A stretch of DNA of 64,000 nucleotides from NCBI GenBank assembly GCA_000383355.1, contig KB911095.1, forward strand, positions 1 to 64,000, given 5' to 3'. The position numbers and the translations under genes are program-made. Of this stretch, positions 25,528 through 34,885 are shown in pieces. Origin of the DNA: Flavobacterium sp. SCGC AAA160-P02 (GTDB taxonomy: Bacteria; Bacteroidota; Bacteroidia; Flavobacteriales; Flavobacteriaceae). How positions within the stretch are numbered: position 1 is the stretch's first letter; each line of letters starts with the position of its first letter. The notes under the pieces are model-generated. The model was not told the origin of the DNA. It did no database searches and saw only the letters and a program-made list of their open reading frames with translations.

Positions 25528-26703
25528 ATGAAAAATATATACTTATTATTCTTGTCTGCTATTATTTTTAACTCATGTAGCAACAAAACAGCTCTCTCAG
25601 TAGACGAAATTCTAGCAACTAATGATGTAGCTAAAATCTCATCAAAAAAAATAGAAATTGACACAGAATTAGAGAGATTAACTACTAGCTTAAACAAATT
25701 AAACAGCAAGCTAAATAGTTTAAACAAAGACAAAAACACACCCTTAATTACTACCTTTAAAGCTCAAGAGCAAGTGTTTGATCATTTTATAGAATTGCAA
25801 GGAAATGTTCAAACAAAACAAAATGTTTTGGTGTATCCAGAAATGCCTGGTATTTTAAAAAAGGTATTTGTAAAAGAAGGCCAGCAAGTTGTGAAAGACC
25901 AACTTTTAGCAATAATTGATGACGGAGGTTTATCTCAACAAGTTTTACTTCTAGAAGCAAACGAACAATTAGCAAAGACAACTTTTGAGCGCCAAAAAAG
26001 ATTATGGGATCAGAAGATTGGATCAGAAATGCAGTTTTTACAAGCAAAAACATCTTATAATTCTCAAAAAAGTGCCACAAACCAACTGAAACAACAGTTA
26101 GGGAAGTTTACAATTAACGCTCCATTTTCTGGAATAATAGATGATGTATTTAAAGAAAAAGGAACTGTTGTTGCACCAGGACAAGGAGCTGAAATTTTTA
26201 GAATTATAAATCTTTCTGATATGTACATAGAAACAGATGTTCCAGAAAATTATATTACCAGCATTACTAAAGATAAAATGGTAGAAGTTAATTTTCCAAT
26301 ACTTGGAGAAACGTTTCATTCTACAATTAGACAGGTTGGAAACTTTATAAACCCAAGTAACAGATCTTTTAAAATAGAAGTTGGTGTTTCTAATTTAGAA
26401 GGAAAAATAAAACCAAACTTAACGGCAAAATTAAAATTGAACGATTATACAAACCAATATGCAATTCTAATTCCGCAATCAATTATTTCAGAAAATGCAA
26501 AAGGAGAACAGTTTATTTACATTGTAAATGACAAAAAAGAAAACAATTTAGCTGTTGCAGAAAGATTGGTTATTGAAACAGGCAAAACACAAGGAGATTT
26601 TATTGAAGTAACAAAAAACCTCACTTCAGATACAGAGATTATTATGGAAGGTGCACGAAGTGTGAATAATGGACAGCTTGTAAAAGTCATCAATAAAAAC
26701 TAA
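25528..26703 (+). CDS. RND efflux periplasmic adaptor (lipoprotein)
   Basis: This 391-residue membrane-fusion protein begins with a lipoprotein signal, AIIFNSCSNKTA (lipobox Cys near residue 16). After a short coiled coil (ELERLTTSLNKLNSKLNSL) come the lipoyl-like halves around MPGILKKVFVKEGQQVVKDQ and FTINAPFSGIIDDVFKEKGT, a helical hairpin between them, and beta-barrel and proximal domains. It bridges the inner-membrane pump and TolC. It sits between those two genes with 8-9 base gaps. Confidence 0.93.
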   Translation: MKNIYLLFLSAIIFNSCSNKTALSVDEILATNDVAKISSKKIEIDTELERLTTSLNKLNSKLNSLNKDKNTPLITTFKAQEQVFDHFIELQGNVQTKQNVLVYPEMPGILKKVFVKEGQQVVKDQLLAIIDDGGLSQQVLLLEANEQLAKTTFERQKRLWDQKIGSEMQFLQAKTSYNSQKSATNQLKQQLGKFTINAPFSGIIDDVFKEKGTVVAPGQGAEIFRIINLSDMYIETDVPENYITSITKDKMVEVNFPILGETFHSTIRQVGNFINPSNRSFKIEVGVSNLEGKIKPNLTAKLKLNDYTNQYAILIPQSIISENAKGEQFIYIVNDKKENNLAVAERLVIETGKTQGDFIEVTKNLTSDTEIIMEGARSVNNGQLVKVINKN

Positions 26704-26710
26704 TTAAAAA

Positions 26711-29700
26711 ATGGCTAAAATTAACAAACAAATAGACAAAGAGTTTAAGCTATCTTCTTGGGCAATAAATAATAAAACTACTATTTATGTTTTAATGTTT
26801 CTATTTCTCTATCTAGGGATCTCGTCATATTTTACAATGCCAAGAGAGAATTTTCCGGAAATAAGCGAAACAAAAATTTACATTAGTTCTGTATATCCTG
26901 GAAATACTGCAGAAGATATTGAGAAACTCATTACAAACCCGCTTGAAGATAAATTGAAATCGATAAGTAATGTTGTTGAAATTACTTCAACATCACAGGA
27001 AGACTATTCTATTATTACGGTAGAGTTTGATGAGAGTATTGCCGTTGATAAAGCGAAACAAAAGGTTAAAGATGAAATAGATCAAGAAACGGCAGGTGAA
27101 GATTGGCCAACATTTAATGGGGCAAAAGTAACACCGAATGTTTTTGAATTAAGCATGTCTGAAGAGGTGCCTATTTTAAATATTAATATTTCTGGAAATT
27201 ACCCAGTTTCTAAATTAAAAGAATATGGAGAGTATTTACAGGATGAAATAGAGGATTTATCTGAAATTAAGAAAGTAGATATTCGTGGGGCACAAGACAA
27301 AGAAATAGAGGTCGCTGTAGATATTTATAAAATGATGGCAGCAAAAGTTAGTTTTGATGATATTACTAATGCTATTAATCGTGGAAATGTAACCATGTCT
27401 GCAGGAAATTTTATTACCAGCCAACAAAGACGAACTATTAGAATTATTGGTGAAATTAACTCGCCTAATGACCTTCTTGATTTTGTAATAAAGTCAGAAA
27501 AAGGAAATTCAATTTATTTAAAAGATGTTGCAAAAATTTCTTTCAAAGACAAAGACAAAACAACTTATGCTAGAGAAAAAGGAGCTGCAGTTGTGATGTT
27601 AGATGTTAAAAAAAGAGGTGGGCAGAATATGGTCGATGCTGCAGATAAAGTTGGGGAAATTGTTGCAAAAGCTAAGAAAAATAATTTTCCCCAAGATCTA
27701 GAAGTAACTATCACAAATGATCAATCACCTAAAACAATTGGTCAAGTAGACGACTTGGTTAATAACATCATTTTTGGTGTTATTTTAGTAGTGATTGTTC
27801 TCATGTTTTTTCTTGGATTTAAAAATGCGATTTTTGTTGGTTTTGCAATACCAATGTCTATGTTTATGTCTTTGATGATTTTAGGAGCATTAGGGTACAC
27901 TTTAAATACTATGGTTCTATTTGGTTTAATTATGGGACTTGGGATGTTGGTAGATAACGGGATTGTGGTGGTAGAGAATGTCTATAGATTGATGGATGAA
28001 GAAGGTATGACAAGAACTGAAGCTGCTAAGAAAGGAATTGGAGAAATTGCTTTTCCTATTATTATTTCTACCGCTACCACCGTGGCAGCATTTATTCCTT
28101 TAGGTCTTTGGCCGGGAATTATGGGCCAGTTTATGGTGATTTTACCAATTACATTGTCTATTGTTTTGGGATCTTCTCTGTTTGTTGCAATTTTCTTTAA
28201 TTCGGTACTAGTTTCTCAGTTTATGAGTGTGGAAGACAAGGACATGCCATTAAAAAATATTGTAAGATTAACGAGTATTATGCTAGTTGTTGGTTTGCTA
28301 ATATTTTTCTTGGGAGGAGATTATAAGGTTGTTGGAACTTTAATCATATTTATTGCGATTATGTTCTGGGTGTATAGACTTGTCTTAAGAAAAGCAGCAA
28401 ATTATTTTCAGAAAAACACACTAGTATTTCTTGAGAATTGGTACGAAAGACAATTAAAAAGAGCCTTATCTGGTTGGAGACCTTATGTCTTGGTGGTAGC
28501 TACTTTTGTTCTTTTAGTTGCTGCATTTACCGGTTTTGGGTGGTCTTTAAAAGAGGAAAGAACTAAAGTAGAGTTCTTTCCGGACAATAAGCCCAATCAG
28601 ATTATTGTGTATATAGAATATCCTCAAGGTACTGATATTGAAAAAACAAATGAAATCACTAGAGAAATTGAGCAAAAAGTTTTCAAAGTTTTGAACGAAA
28701 AAATGTATACTGATGATGGCTATAATTTTTTAGTAGAAAGTACCGTTTCTCAGGTTGGTGAAGGTGCTGGAAATCCAGAAAAAGATGGAGGCTCTTCTGC
28801 AGAAATGCCACATAGAGGTAAAATTACTGCCTCTATGCGTGAATTCAAATATAGAAGAGGTGAGGATAGTGAGATGTTACGGCAAAAAGTTCAAACAGCA
28901 TTAGTTGGTATTTATCCTGGAGTTTTAATTTCTGTTGAAAAAGACGCAAATGGTCCTCCAGCTGGATCTCCAATTAACATTGAACTTAATGGAGACAATT
29001 ATGAAGAATTAATTTTAACTGCAGAAAGAATGCGAGATTATTTAAATACGCAAAGTATTTCTGGAGTAGATGAATTAAAAATTGATGTTAATAAATCTAA
29101 ACCTGGAATGCAGGTGCTAGTAGATAGAAAAAAAGCAGGCGAATTAGGAGTTTCTACAGGGCAAGTTGGCCAACAACTAAGAGCTGCTATCTTTGGAAAT
29201 AAAGCAGGTATTTATAAAGAAAATGGCGAAGATTATGATATCTATGTTCGTTTTAACAAAGATGACAGGTATAATAAAAGCGCCATATTTAATCAGAAAA
29301 TCACATTTAGAGATCAGGCAACCGGTAAAATTAAAGAGATCCCTGTTTCTGCAGTTGCCTCTCAAATGAACAGTTCTGGCTTTAGTGCTATTAAACATAA
29401 AAATATTAAAAGGGTTGTAACGGTTTATTCTGCACTTTCACCAGGAGAAACAGATGCCGGTGCGGTAGTTGCAAGAATTGAGAACTCTATGAAAAATTTT
29501 AATGATTTTCCAAAAGGAGTTAAAATAGATTATACAGGTCAAATTGAAGAGGAGAAAAAACAAATGAATTTTTTGGTAGGTGCATTTATTACAGGCTTAT
29601 TGTTAATTTTCTTTATTTTAATTATTCAATTTAACTCAGTTTCAAAACCAGGAATAATCATGTTGGCCATCTTTTTAAGTTTGATTGGTGTTTTTGGTGG

Positions 29701-30184
29701 TTTGGTGATCTCTGGAGCTCCTTTTGTAATTATGATGACCATGGTAGGTATTATTGCTTTGGCTGGCATTGTGGTAAACAATGGTGTGGTATTATTAGAT
29801 TATACAGAATTATTAATTAGTAGAAGAAAATTACAAGATGGTGTGTCTGAATCAGAATATTTACCTCTAGATAGTTTGTATGAAACATTAGTAAAAGCAG
29901 GAAAAGCAAGATTGCGTCCTGTTTTATTAACAGCTATTACTACCATTTTAGGGTTAATACCCTTAGCTATTGGTTTAAACATAAATTTCTTTACATTATT
30001 TAGCGATTTTGACGCAAATATATACATGGGTGGAGATAATGTTGTTTTCTGGGGTCCTCTTGCCAAAACAGTTATCTATGGCTTATTAATAGCAACATTC
30101 TTAACATTAATTGTAGTGCCAATTTTATTTTATCTTATAACTAAGTTTAAAATGAGGTTAAAAGGGTTGCTAAAAACAACCTGA
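26711..30184 (+). CDS. RND efflux pump permease with extra transmembrane pair
   Basis: This 1157-residue inner-membrane antiporter of the AcrB/HAE type has the N-terminal MPRENFPEISETKIYISSVYPG-type porter start, the TM4 proton site GMLVDNGIVVVENVYRLM, and the TM10 segment IALAGIVVNNGVVLLDYTE. It is about 100 residues longer than AcrB-like pumps. Between TM6 and TM7 it carries two added hydrophobic stretches (SIMLVVGLLIFFLGG and VVGTLIIFIAIMFWVYRLVL), and a short insertion lies near the last helices. Substrate is unknown. Confidence 0.93.
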   Translation: MAKINKQIDKEFKLSSWAINNKTTIYVLMFLFLYLGISSYFTMPRENFPEISETKIYISSVYPGNTAEDIEKLITNPLEDKLKSISNVVEITSTSQEDYSIITVEFDESIAVDKAKQKVKDEIDQETAGEDWPTFNGAKVTPNVFELSMSEEVPILNINISGNYPVSKLKEYGEYLQDEIEDLSEIKKVDIRGAQDKEIEVAVDIYKMMAAKVSFDDITNAINRGNVTMSAGNFITSQQRRTIRIIGEINSPNDLLDFVIKSEKGNSIYLKDVAKISFKDKDKTTYAREKGAAVVMLDVKKRGGQNMVDAADKVGEIVAKAKKNNFPQDLEVTITNDQSPKTIGQVDDLVNNIIFGVILVVIVLMFFLGFKNAIFVGFAIPMSMFMSLMILGALGYTLNTMVLFGLIMGLGMLVDNGIVVVENVYRLMDEEGMTRTEAAKKGIGEIAFPIIISTATTVAAFIPLGLWPGIMGQFMVILPITLSIVLGSSLFVAIFFNSVLVSQFMSVEDKDMPLKNIVRLTSIMLVVGLLIFFLGGDYKVVGTLIIFIAIMFWVYRLVLRKAANYFQKNTLVFLENWYERQLKRALSGWRPYVLVVATFVLLVAAFTGFGWSLKEERTKVEFFPDNKPNQIIVYIEYPQGTDIEKTNEITREIEQKVFKVLNEKMYTDDGYNFLVESTVSQVGEGAGNPEKDGGSSAEMPHRGKITASMREFKYRRGEDSEMLRQKVQTALVGIYPGVLISVEKDANGPPAGSPINIELNGDNYEELILTAERMRDYLNTQSISGVDELKIDVNKSKPGMQVLVDRKKAGELGVSTGQVGQQLRAAIFGNKAGIYKENGEDYDIYVRFNKDDRYNKSAIFNQKITFRDQATGKIKEIPVSAVASQMNSSGFSAIKHKNIKRVVTVYSALSPGETDAGAVVARIENSMKNFNDFPKGVKIDYTGQIEEEKKQMNFLVGAFITGLLLIFFILIIQFNSVSKPGIIMLAIFLSLIGVFGGLVISGAPFVIMMTMVGIIALAGIVVNNGVVLLDYTELLISRRKLQDGVSESEYLPLDSLYETLVKAGKARLRPVLLTAITTILGLIPLAIGLNINFFTLFSDFDANIYMGGDNVVFWGPLAKTVIYGLLIATFLTLIVVPILFYLITKFKMRLKGLLKTT

Positions 30185-30216
30185 GAAATTACTACATAGT
30201 TTAAAAAAAGAACACT

Positions 30217-30256
30217 TAAAAGAGGATGCAATCACGTAGGTTTCATCCTCTTTTTG
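30217..30256 (+). terminator. Terminator of the efflux operon
   Basis: AAAAGAGGATG, a 15-base loop and CATCCTCTTTT form a hairpin running into T's, about 35 bases after the pump stop codon and before recX. Confidence 0.75.
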
Positions 30257-30269
30257 TATTTTCGAGATA

Positions 30270-30749
30270 ATGATTCAAAACAAGAAATCTTTTACAGTAG
30301 ATGAGCTCCAAAAAAAAATGGAGTATTACTGTGTATATCAAGACAGATGTCATCAAGAAGTAGAAAGAAAAATGACCGAATATCAATTAATTCCTGAAGC
30401 TAAAGAAAAGATTTTATTACACTTAATGCAGCATAATTTTTTAAATGAAGAACGATTTTCTAAAAGCTTTGCTCGAGGAAAATTTAGAATCAAAAATTGG
30501 GGAAAACAACGAATAGTAAGAGAATTGAAGTTTAAAAACATTTCTACTTATAATATAAAAACTGCTTTAAAAGAGATTGATGAACAAGATTACTTAAAAA
30601 CTATCTTTAAAATAACTGAGAACAGAAATAATAGTATTATTGAAAAAAATAGTCATAAAAGAAAAAAAAAGCTGATAGATTTTCTTTTGAGAAAAGGATT
30701 TGAATATGATTTAATTTTTAAGACTGTAAATGAGATTATTACTACTTAG
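30270..30749 (+). CDS. recX: Regulatory protein RecX
   Basis: This 159-residue protein is built of helical RecX repeats: AKEKILLHLMQHNFLNEERFSKSFARGKFR and KNWGKQRIVRELKFKNI-type segments. RecX binds and restrains RecA filaments. It is separated from the efflux operon by a terminator and its 3' end overlaps the convergent gene by 8 bases. recA is not in the window. Confidence 0.85.
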   Translation: MIQNKKSFTVDELQKKMEYYCVYQDRCHQEVERKMTEYQLIPEAKEKILLHLMQHNFLNEERFSKSFARGKFRIKNWGKQRIVRELKFKNISTYNIKTALKEIDEQDYLKTIFKITENRNNSIIEKNSHKRKKKLIDFLLRKGFEYDLIFKTVNEIITT

Positions 30750-31281
30750 TTAAATTTTTTAAAAAAATAGTTTCTTTTTCTTTTTTAAGATGTATTAAAT
30801 CATCAATGGCCTCATTAGGTACTGTTACAGAAAGTACATAATGCTTAATTTTTAACCTATTGTTTTCTAGTATAATAACGCCAGATCCTCTACAAGCACC
30901 CATCCAAGTATCTAATAATTCATCAAACCAAATAAAATCGCCAGATTTGCTAGTATAAATATGGCGTTCTAAGGTTTTAAAATCCCAAGCTTTTCCGTCA
31001 TCAAAATAGGGTTTACTAAAGTCTTGAAATTTATTTTTGGTCCAGTTTTCGGAAGCGTCTGTTCCTATAAACACAGAAATACTATCCATTTTAGAAAAAT
31101 AATTTTCAAAATTTGCTTCAGAAGCAGCTTTGTGCCAATCGTTCAAAAACACCTCAACATTTTCGATGATTGATTTTTTGTCTAAAGATGTTGTAGAACT
31201 AGTTTTCTCTTTACAAGAATCAAAAACAAGTAGTGTTAAAAACACAATGACAAATTGTTTAATTATCTTTCTTTTTAGCAT
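30742..31281 (-). CDS. NTF2/SnoaL-like lipoprotein
   Basis: This 179-residue protein has a lipoprotein signal (VFLTLLVFDSCKE) and a domain with the NTF2-like pattern: VEVFLNDWHKAASEANFENYF helix, then SISVFIGTDASENWTK, FQDFSKPYFDDGKAWDF and SGDFIWFDELLDT strands. This resembles SnoaL_3 proteins, whose ligand or reaction is usually unknown. It overlaps the upstream lipoprotein gene by 23 bases, so the two are cotranscribed. Confidence 0.75.
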   Translation of the reverse strand: MLKRKIIKQFVIVFLTLLVFDSCKEKTSSTTSLDKKSIIENVEVFLNDWHKAASEANFENYFSKMDSISVFIGTDASENWTKNKFQDFSKPYFDDGKAWDFKTLERHIYTSKSGDFIWFDELLDTWMGACRGSGVIILENNRLKIKHYVLSVTVPNEAIDDLIHLKKEKETIFLKNLTK

Positions 31282-31981
31282 CTTTTTTTAGTTTTTTGGT
31301 ATTATTTCTTTTCTCTTTTAAAAGTTCTTCCTCAAGTAATATCATCTTTTGAGGTCTTTTAAAAAATTTACTTTTTGAGTCTTTTTTTCTGATTTTCTTT
31401 GAACCTCTCTTTTTTTTCAGAATTTCAAATTTAGGAATATCTGAATCTATTTTTAAATTTTCAGGAGTTTCTCTTTTAAAATTTACATCTATTACATCTT
31501 CCTCTAAATCTCGCTGTTTGAGAATGGTATTTATCTTAGAGTTAATAGATGAAAACGCATGTAAAACCTTCGCTACCTGATTGTTTACTTCAACTGGTTT
31601 TATGGCAGGAATGGAAGACATATCATACAGTCTTAAGGTTTCATTGTACAATAAATTTATACGTGCTTTAAAAGCAGGAGTTTCTAAAAATTGAGGTTTA
31701 ATACTATCGTTAAGACTTTTAGTAATGTCATTTAATTCTCTAGAATTATTTAATGCATTATTGGGTGAAATAGAATTGTATTGTTGTAAAAAAATAGCTA
31801 GATCTTCATACTCTTTCCAGGTATCAATATCTAGTTGAAATCTTGATTGAATGCTAGCCAGCTGATCGTGTTTTTTTACACGACTAGACTCAGGTTTTTC
31901 AATTTCCTGTATTGCAGCTGTTTTTTTGTTATTACAAGAGCTAATTAATAAAATAAATACACAATAATAAATAAACTTCAT
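31259..31981 (-). CDS. Lipoprotein of unknown function
   Basis: This 240-residue protein starts with a lipoprotein signal (FILLISSCNNKKT). The middle is helical (QLDIDTWKEYEDLAIFLQQYN), and the last 50 residues are strongly basic with many Lys pairs (KKKRGSKKIRKKDSKSKF; NNTKKLKKDAKKKDN). The basic tail could interact with anionic surface polymers or peptidoglycan; that is speculation. It overlaps the NTF2-like lipoprotein gene. I do not recognise the family. Confidence 0.65.
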   Translation of the reverse strand: MKFIYYCVFILLISSCNNKKTAAIQEIEKPESSRVKKHDQLASIQSRFQLDIDTWKEYEDLAIFLQQYNSISPNNALNNSRELNDITKSLNDSIKPQFLETPAFKARINLLYNETLRLYDMSSIPAIKPVEVNNQVAKVLHAFSSINSKINTILKQRDLEEDVIDVNFKRETPENLKIDSDIPKFEILKKKRGSKKIRKKDSKSKFFKRPQKMILLEEELLKEKRNNTKKLKKDAKKKDN

Positions 31982-32079
31982 AGATCCTATATCAGTCCTT
32001 AAAAATACACAAAATCCATTAAAAATGGTGGGATATAATAAAACTGTATTTTTTTAATTTTTTTACAGATACTTTAAAT

Positions 32080-32097
32080 AATTGTTTTTAAACAATT
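32080..32097. promoter_or_regulatory. Perfect dyad upstream of threonine dehydrogenase
   Basis: AATTGTTT-TT-AAACAATT is an exact 8-2-8 inverted repeat about 25 bases ahead of a TACCTTTG -7 box, a typical place for an operator. Confidence 0.45.
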
Positions 32098-32122
32098 GTT
32101 TTTTATGAATAGCTAAATTATT

Positions 32123-32130
32123 TACCTTTG
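32123..32130 (+). promoter_or_regulatory. Candidate -7 box of the threonine dehydrogenase gene
   Basis: TACCTTTG fits TAnnTTTG and lies 25 bases before the ATG at 32156. The nearest TTG is 24 bases upstream and overlaps the dyad. Confidence 0.5.
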
Positions 32131-32155
32131 ATTTTATGAAAAACATAAAATTAGT

Positions 32156-33112
32156 ATGAGTCAAATTATTCTTGTATTAGGTGCTAGCGGGCAAATTGGT
32201 GGTGAATTAACACAAAAACTTCGCACTATTTATGGAAGTACTCATGTAATTGCATCAGATATCAGAAATGGGGATTCTTTGTTAATGTGTTCTGGCCCTT
32301 TTGAAATTATTGATGCTACAGATAAAGAAGCCATCTTAGCTGTTGTAAAAAAGTATGGAGTTACTCAAATATACCTTCTTGCGGCCATGCTTTCTGCAAC
32401 TGGAGAAAAATACCCCAAAAAAGCTTGGGATTTAAATATGACATCTTTACTAGCGGTATTAGATATTGCAAAAGAAAAATACATCAGTCAGGTCTATTGG
32501 CCAAGCTCTATTGCTGCATTTGGACCAACAAGCCCTAAGATTAATACACCTCAAAAAACCATTATGGAGCCTTCTACTGTGTATGGAATCAGTAAAATAT
32601 CTGGAGAATTTTGGTGTAATTATTATCATGAAAAATATGATGTAGATGTGAGAAGTTTGCGGTATCCTGGAATTATTAGCTGGAAGACAAAACCTGGGGG
32701 TGGAACCACAGATTATGCGGTTGATATATTTTTTAAAGCTGTTGAACAGGGGAGTTTTGAATGTTTTTTACGTGAAGATACTCGCTTACCTATGATGTAT
32801 ATGGAAGATGCTGTAAATGCCACAATTCAAATCATGCAAGCAACACCTGAAGATATTACGATTAGAACTTCGTATAATTTATCTGCGATGGATATTACAC
32901 CAAAAGAATTAGCTGAAGAAATTAAACAAACCATCCCAAATTTTACCATTAACTATCGTCCAGATTCTAGACAAAAAATTGCAGATAGCTGGCCACAAAG
33001 TATAGACGATACCAAGGCAAGAAAAGATTGGAATTGGTCTCATAAATTTACGATTTCTTCAATGGCAAAAGATATTCTAAAAAATTTACAAGCTCAGAAA
33101 GTTAAGAATTAA
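32156..33112 (+). CDS. L-threonine 3-dehydrogenase, short-chain (epimerase-like) type
   Basis: This 318-residue extended short-chain dehydrogenase has the NAD loop GASGQIGGEL at the N-terminus, the catalytic STVYGISK (YxxxK) near residue 143, and YPGIISWKTKPGGGTTDYAV, which is characteristic of the UDP-galactose-epimerase-like threonine dehydrogenases. These oxidise threonine to 2-amino-3-ketobutyrate for conversion to glycine and acetyl-CoA. The partner ligase is not nearby. A general NAD-dependent epimerase is the fallback call. Confidence 0.85.
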   Translation: MSQIILVLGASGQIGGELTQKLRTIYGSTHVIASDIRNGDSLLMCSGPFEIIDATDKEAILAVVKKYGVTQIYLLAAMLSATGEKYPKKAWDLNMTSLLAVLDIAKEKYISQVYWPSSIAAFGPTSPKINTPQKTIMEPSTVYGISKISGEFWCNYYHEKYDVDVRSLRYPGIISWKTKPGGGTTDYAVDIFFKAVEQGSFECFLREDTRLPMMYMEDAVNATIQIMQATPEDITIRTSYNLSAMDITPKELAEEIKQTIPNFTINYRPDSRQKIADSWPQSIDDTKARKDWNWSHKFTISSMAKDILKNLQAQKVKN

Positions 33113-33169
33113 AAATAATGTAAGGGTGATTCTAATTACACGTCTAAAAAATTTCAAAACAATAGAAAT

Positions 33170-33760
33170 TTGATAAAAAAAAGTATAGAAGAAGGGCTAC
33201 AAAAGGGGATTTCTTATGTAGCATATAGAACATTAATAAGCGACCTTCTAGCATCTGGAAAATCTAGCGGAGCTATTCAATCAGAAGCATTACTAACTTA
33301 CAGTAAGTTGAATGATAAAAGAATGAAACGTTTAGACAAAACCAGCAAGCTTTCCCAAGAAACGATTGTTGCACTAAAAAGTATAGATGCCCCGGTTACT
33401 TGGTTGGTTCTAACAGAAGGATGGTGTGGTGATGCAGCACAATCACTGCCTATTATCAATAAAATTGCAAGTGAAAGTACTCAGATTACTCTAAAAATTA
33501 TTTTAAGAGATGATCATGAAGAATTAATGAATCATTTTTTAACAAACGGAGGAAAATCAATTCCTAAGTTAATTGCATTAAATGCTAAAAGTGAAGTACT
33601 AAACACTTGGGGTCCTAGACCCACTGTTGCAACAAAAATGGTAAAAAATTATAAAGAAAAACATGGGCAATTAGATGCCAGTTTTAAACAAGATCTACAA
33701 ATTTGGTACAATAAAGACAAGGGAGTTAACATAGAGGAAAACATGCTAGACTTATTCTAG
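33170..33760 (+). CDS. Thioredoxin-family protein with single active-site Cys
   Basis: This 196-residue cytosolic protein has a thioredoxin-like core: WLVLTEGWCGDAAQSLPI near residue 80, then ITLKIILRDDHEELMNHFL and SIPKLIALNA with the cis-Pro. The usual CxxC is WCGDA, so only the first Cys is present. The N-terminal 70 residues are helical and basic. The start is a TTG at 33170, accepted because the frame has no suitable ATG and homologous proteins begin with KKSIEEG. Function is not known. Confidence 0.78.
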   Translation: MIKKSIEEGLQKGISYVAYRTLISDLLASGKSSGAIQSEALLTYSKLNDKRMKRLDKTSKLSQETIVALKSIDAPVTWLVLTEGWCGDAAQSLPIINKIASESTQITLKIILRDDHEELMNHFLTNGGKSIPKLIALNAKSEVLNTWGPRPTVATKMVKNYKEKHGQLDASFKQDLQIWYNKDKGVNIEENMLDLF

Positions 33761-33785
33761 AAGCCCATTATAAATTAAATAATTT

Positions 33786-33817
33786 AGAAGCCTTGGTATC
33801 TGTGCCAAGGCTTTTTT
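33786..33817 (+). terminator. Terminator of the thioredoxin-like gene
   Basis: The stem AAGCCTTGG-tatctgtg-CCAAGGCTT runs into a T-run about 30 bases after the stop codon and just ahead of the next promoter box. Confidence 0.85.
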
Positions 33818-33824
33818 CTTTCAC

Positions 33825-33832
33825 TATATTTG
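33825..33832 (+). promoter_or_regulatory. -7 box directly in front of a start codon
   Basis: TATATTTG is followed by CAGT and then the ATG at 33837. Transcription from this box would begin at or next to the start codon, predicting a leaderless message. Confidence 0.55.
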
Positions 33833-33836
33833 CAGT

Positions 33837-34319
33837 ATGATTACAGACTTTACCTTACTATCTGAAGAAGCGAAAATTTGGATATATCCATCGAGTAGAA
33901 AATTTTACACCAATGAACTTGAAGAAATAGAATTAAAAGTTAAAAATTTTGTTAGTAGCTGGAAAGAAGAAGACGCTAATTTTAAATGCTCCTATCAATT
34001 TTTGTACAATAGGTTTATAATTATTGCTGCTGAAAATGAAGATTTTTCAGTGAAAAATTCGGACATGGATTTGTTGGTTGGGTTTATTATAGCGCTTCAA
34101 AACACCTATGAAGTGACTTTATTAGATAGAATGAACGTATGTTTTAAACAAGGAGAATATGTTCAGTATAAAGAGCTAAAAGATTTTAAAAAGCTGGTAA
34201 AGAATAAAGCTGTTACTGCTAAAACCATCATTTTTGATAATTTAATTACCAGTAAACACGATTTTGAAAATTATTGGGAAATACCCATAGAAGATAGTTG
34301 GTACAATCGATACTTATAA
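33837..34319 (+). CDS. Conserved cytosolic protein of unknown function
   Basis: This 160-residue soluble protein is of a type conserved in Flavobacteriia and often labelled an ABC-transporter ATPase, but no Walker A, Walker B or signature motif is present, so that name is not supported here. Visible features are IWIYPSSRKFYTNELEEIE at the N-terminus, FVSSWKEEDANFKCSYQFLYNRFIII-type core and a C-terminal SWYNRYL. It stands alone between terminators and a convergent gene. Confidence 0.75.
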   Translation: MITDFTLLSEEAKIWIYPSSRKFYTNELEEIELKVKNFVSSWKEEDANFKCSYQFLYNRFIIIAAENEDFSVKNSDMDLLVGFIIALQNTYEVTLLDRMNVCFKQGEYVQYKELKDFKKLVKNKAVTAKTIIFDNLITSKHDFENYWEIPIEDSWYNRYL

Positions 34320-34856
34320 TTAAAAAATAGTAAAACCAATTCCTAGTGATATATTATCATAACTCCCATTTTCAAAATTTTTAATTTTCTTTTGATGATA
34401 AATGATTTTAAACGTTGGATTTAACGTACTACCAGATTCAAATCTCCAACCAATACCAAACCCTCTGTAGTTTCCGTCAGAAAATCGTTCGGCGAGTCTC
34501 CATAATCTTCCAGTATTATAAAGCATATAAAAAGCATCGTTACCTTTAGTCCAAAGATTGTATTGGAAAGTAAAATATGTTGGAATTGTTCCTATGAAAT
34601 AATCAAAATGGTAATCAAAGCCTGTATTAAAACTTATAGCAATTTTCTTTTTATATTCATAGCCAATTCCAAAACGAAGTAGAATTTCAGAGGGAACAAA
34701 GAACTGTTCATCATTAGTATTCCCAAATTCAAAATTTTCATTTATTTTAAAAGTCAGATTTGCATTAGTTTCAAAAAAAGTTAGTCCATTTTTTTGCTGA
34801 GAGAATGAAGTTAAAACAGTAAAAAGAGTACAGTAGAAAACGATAAATTTTTTCAT
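34320..34856 (-). CDS. Outer-membrane beta-barrel protein, unknown function
   Basis: This 178-residue protein has a signal peptide (FTVLTSFSQQ) and then about eight amphipathic beta strands (LLRFGIGYEYKKKIAIS, ISFNTGFDYHFDYF, GFGIGWRFESGS), ending in an aromatic residue (GFTIF). This is the look of a small eight-stranded outer-membrane barrel. It lies upstream of truB on the other side of a 29-base gap, in reverse order of transcription, being the last gene of the truB run. Confidence 0.72.
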   Translation of the reverse strand: MKKFIVFYCTLFTVLTSFSQQKNGLTFFETNANLTFKINENFEFGNTNDEQFFVPSEILLRFGIGYEYKKKIAISFNTGFDYHFDYFIGTIPTYFTFQYNLWTKGNDAFYMLYNTGRLWRLAERFSDGNYRGFGIGWRFESGSTLNPTFKIIYHQKKIKNFENGSYDNISLGIGFTIF

Positions 34857-34885
34857 AAAATTGATATAACCAACTATTACAAAAA

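Noticed and set aside
33837..34319. ABC-transporter ATPase label often given to this protein
   Set aside because: No Walker A, Walker B or signature motif is present in its 160 residues.
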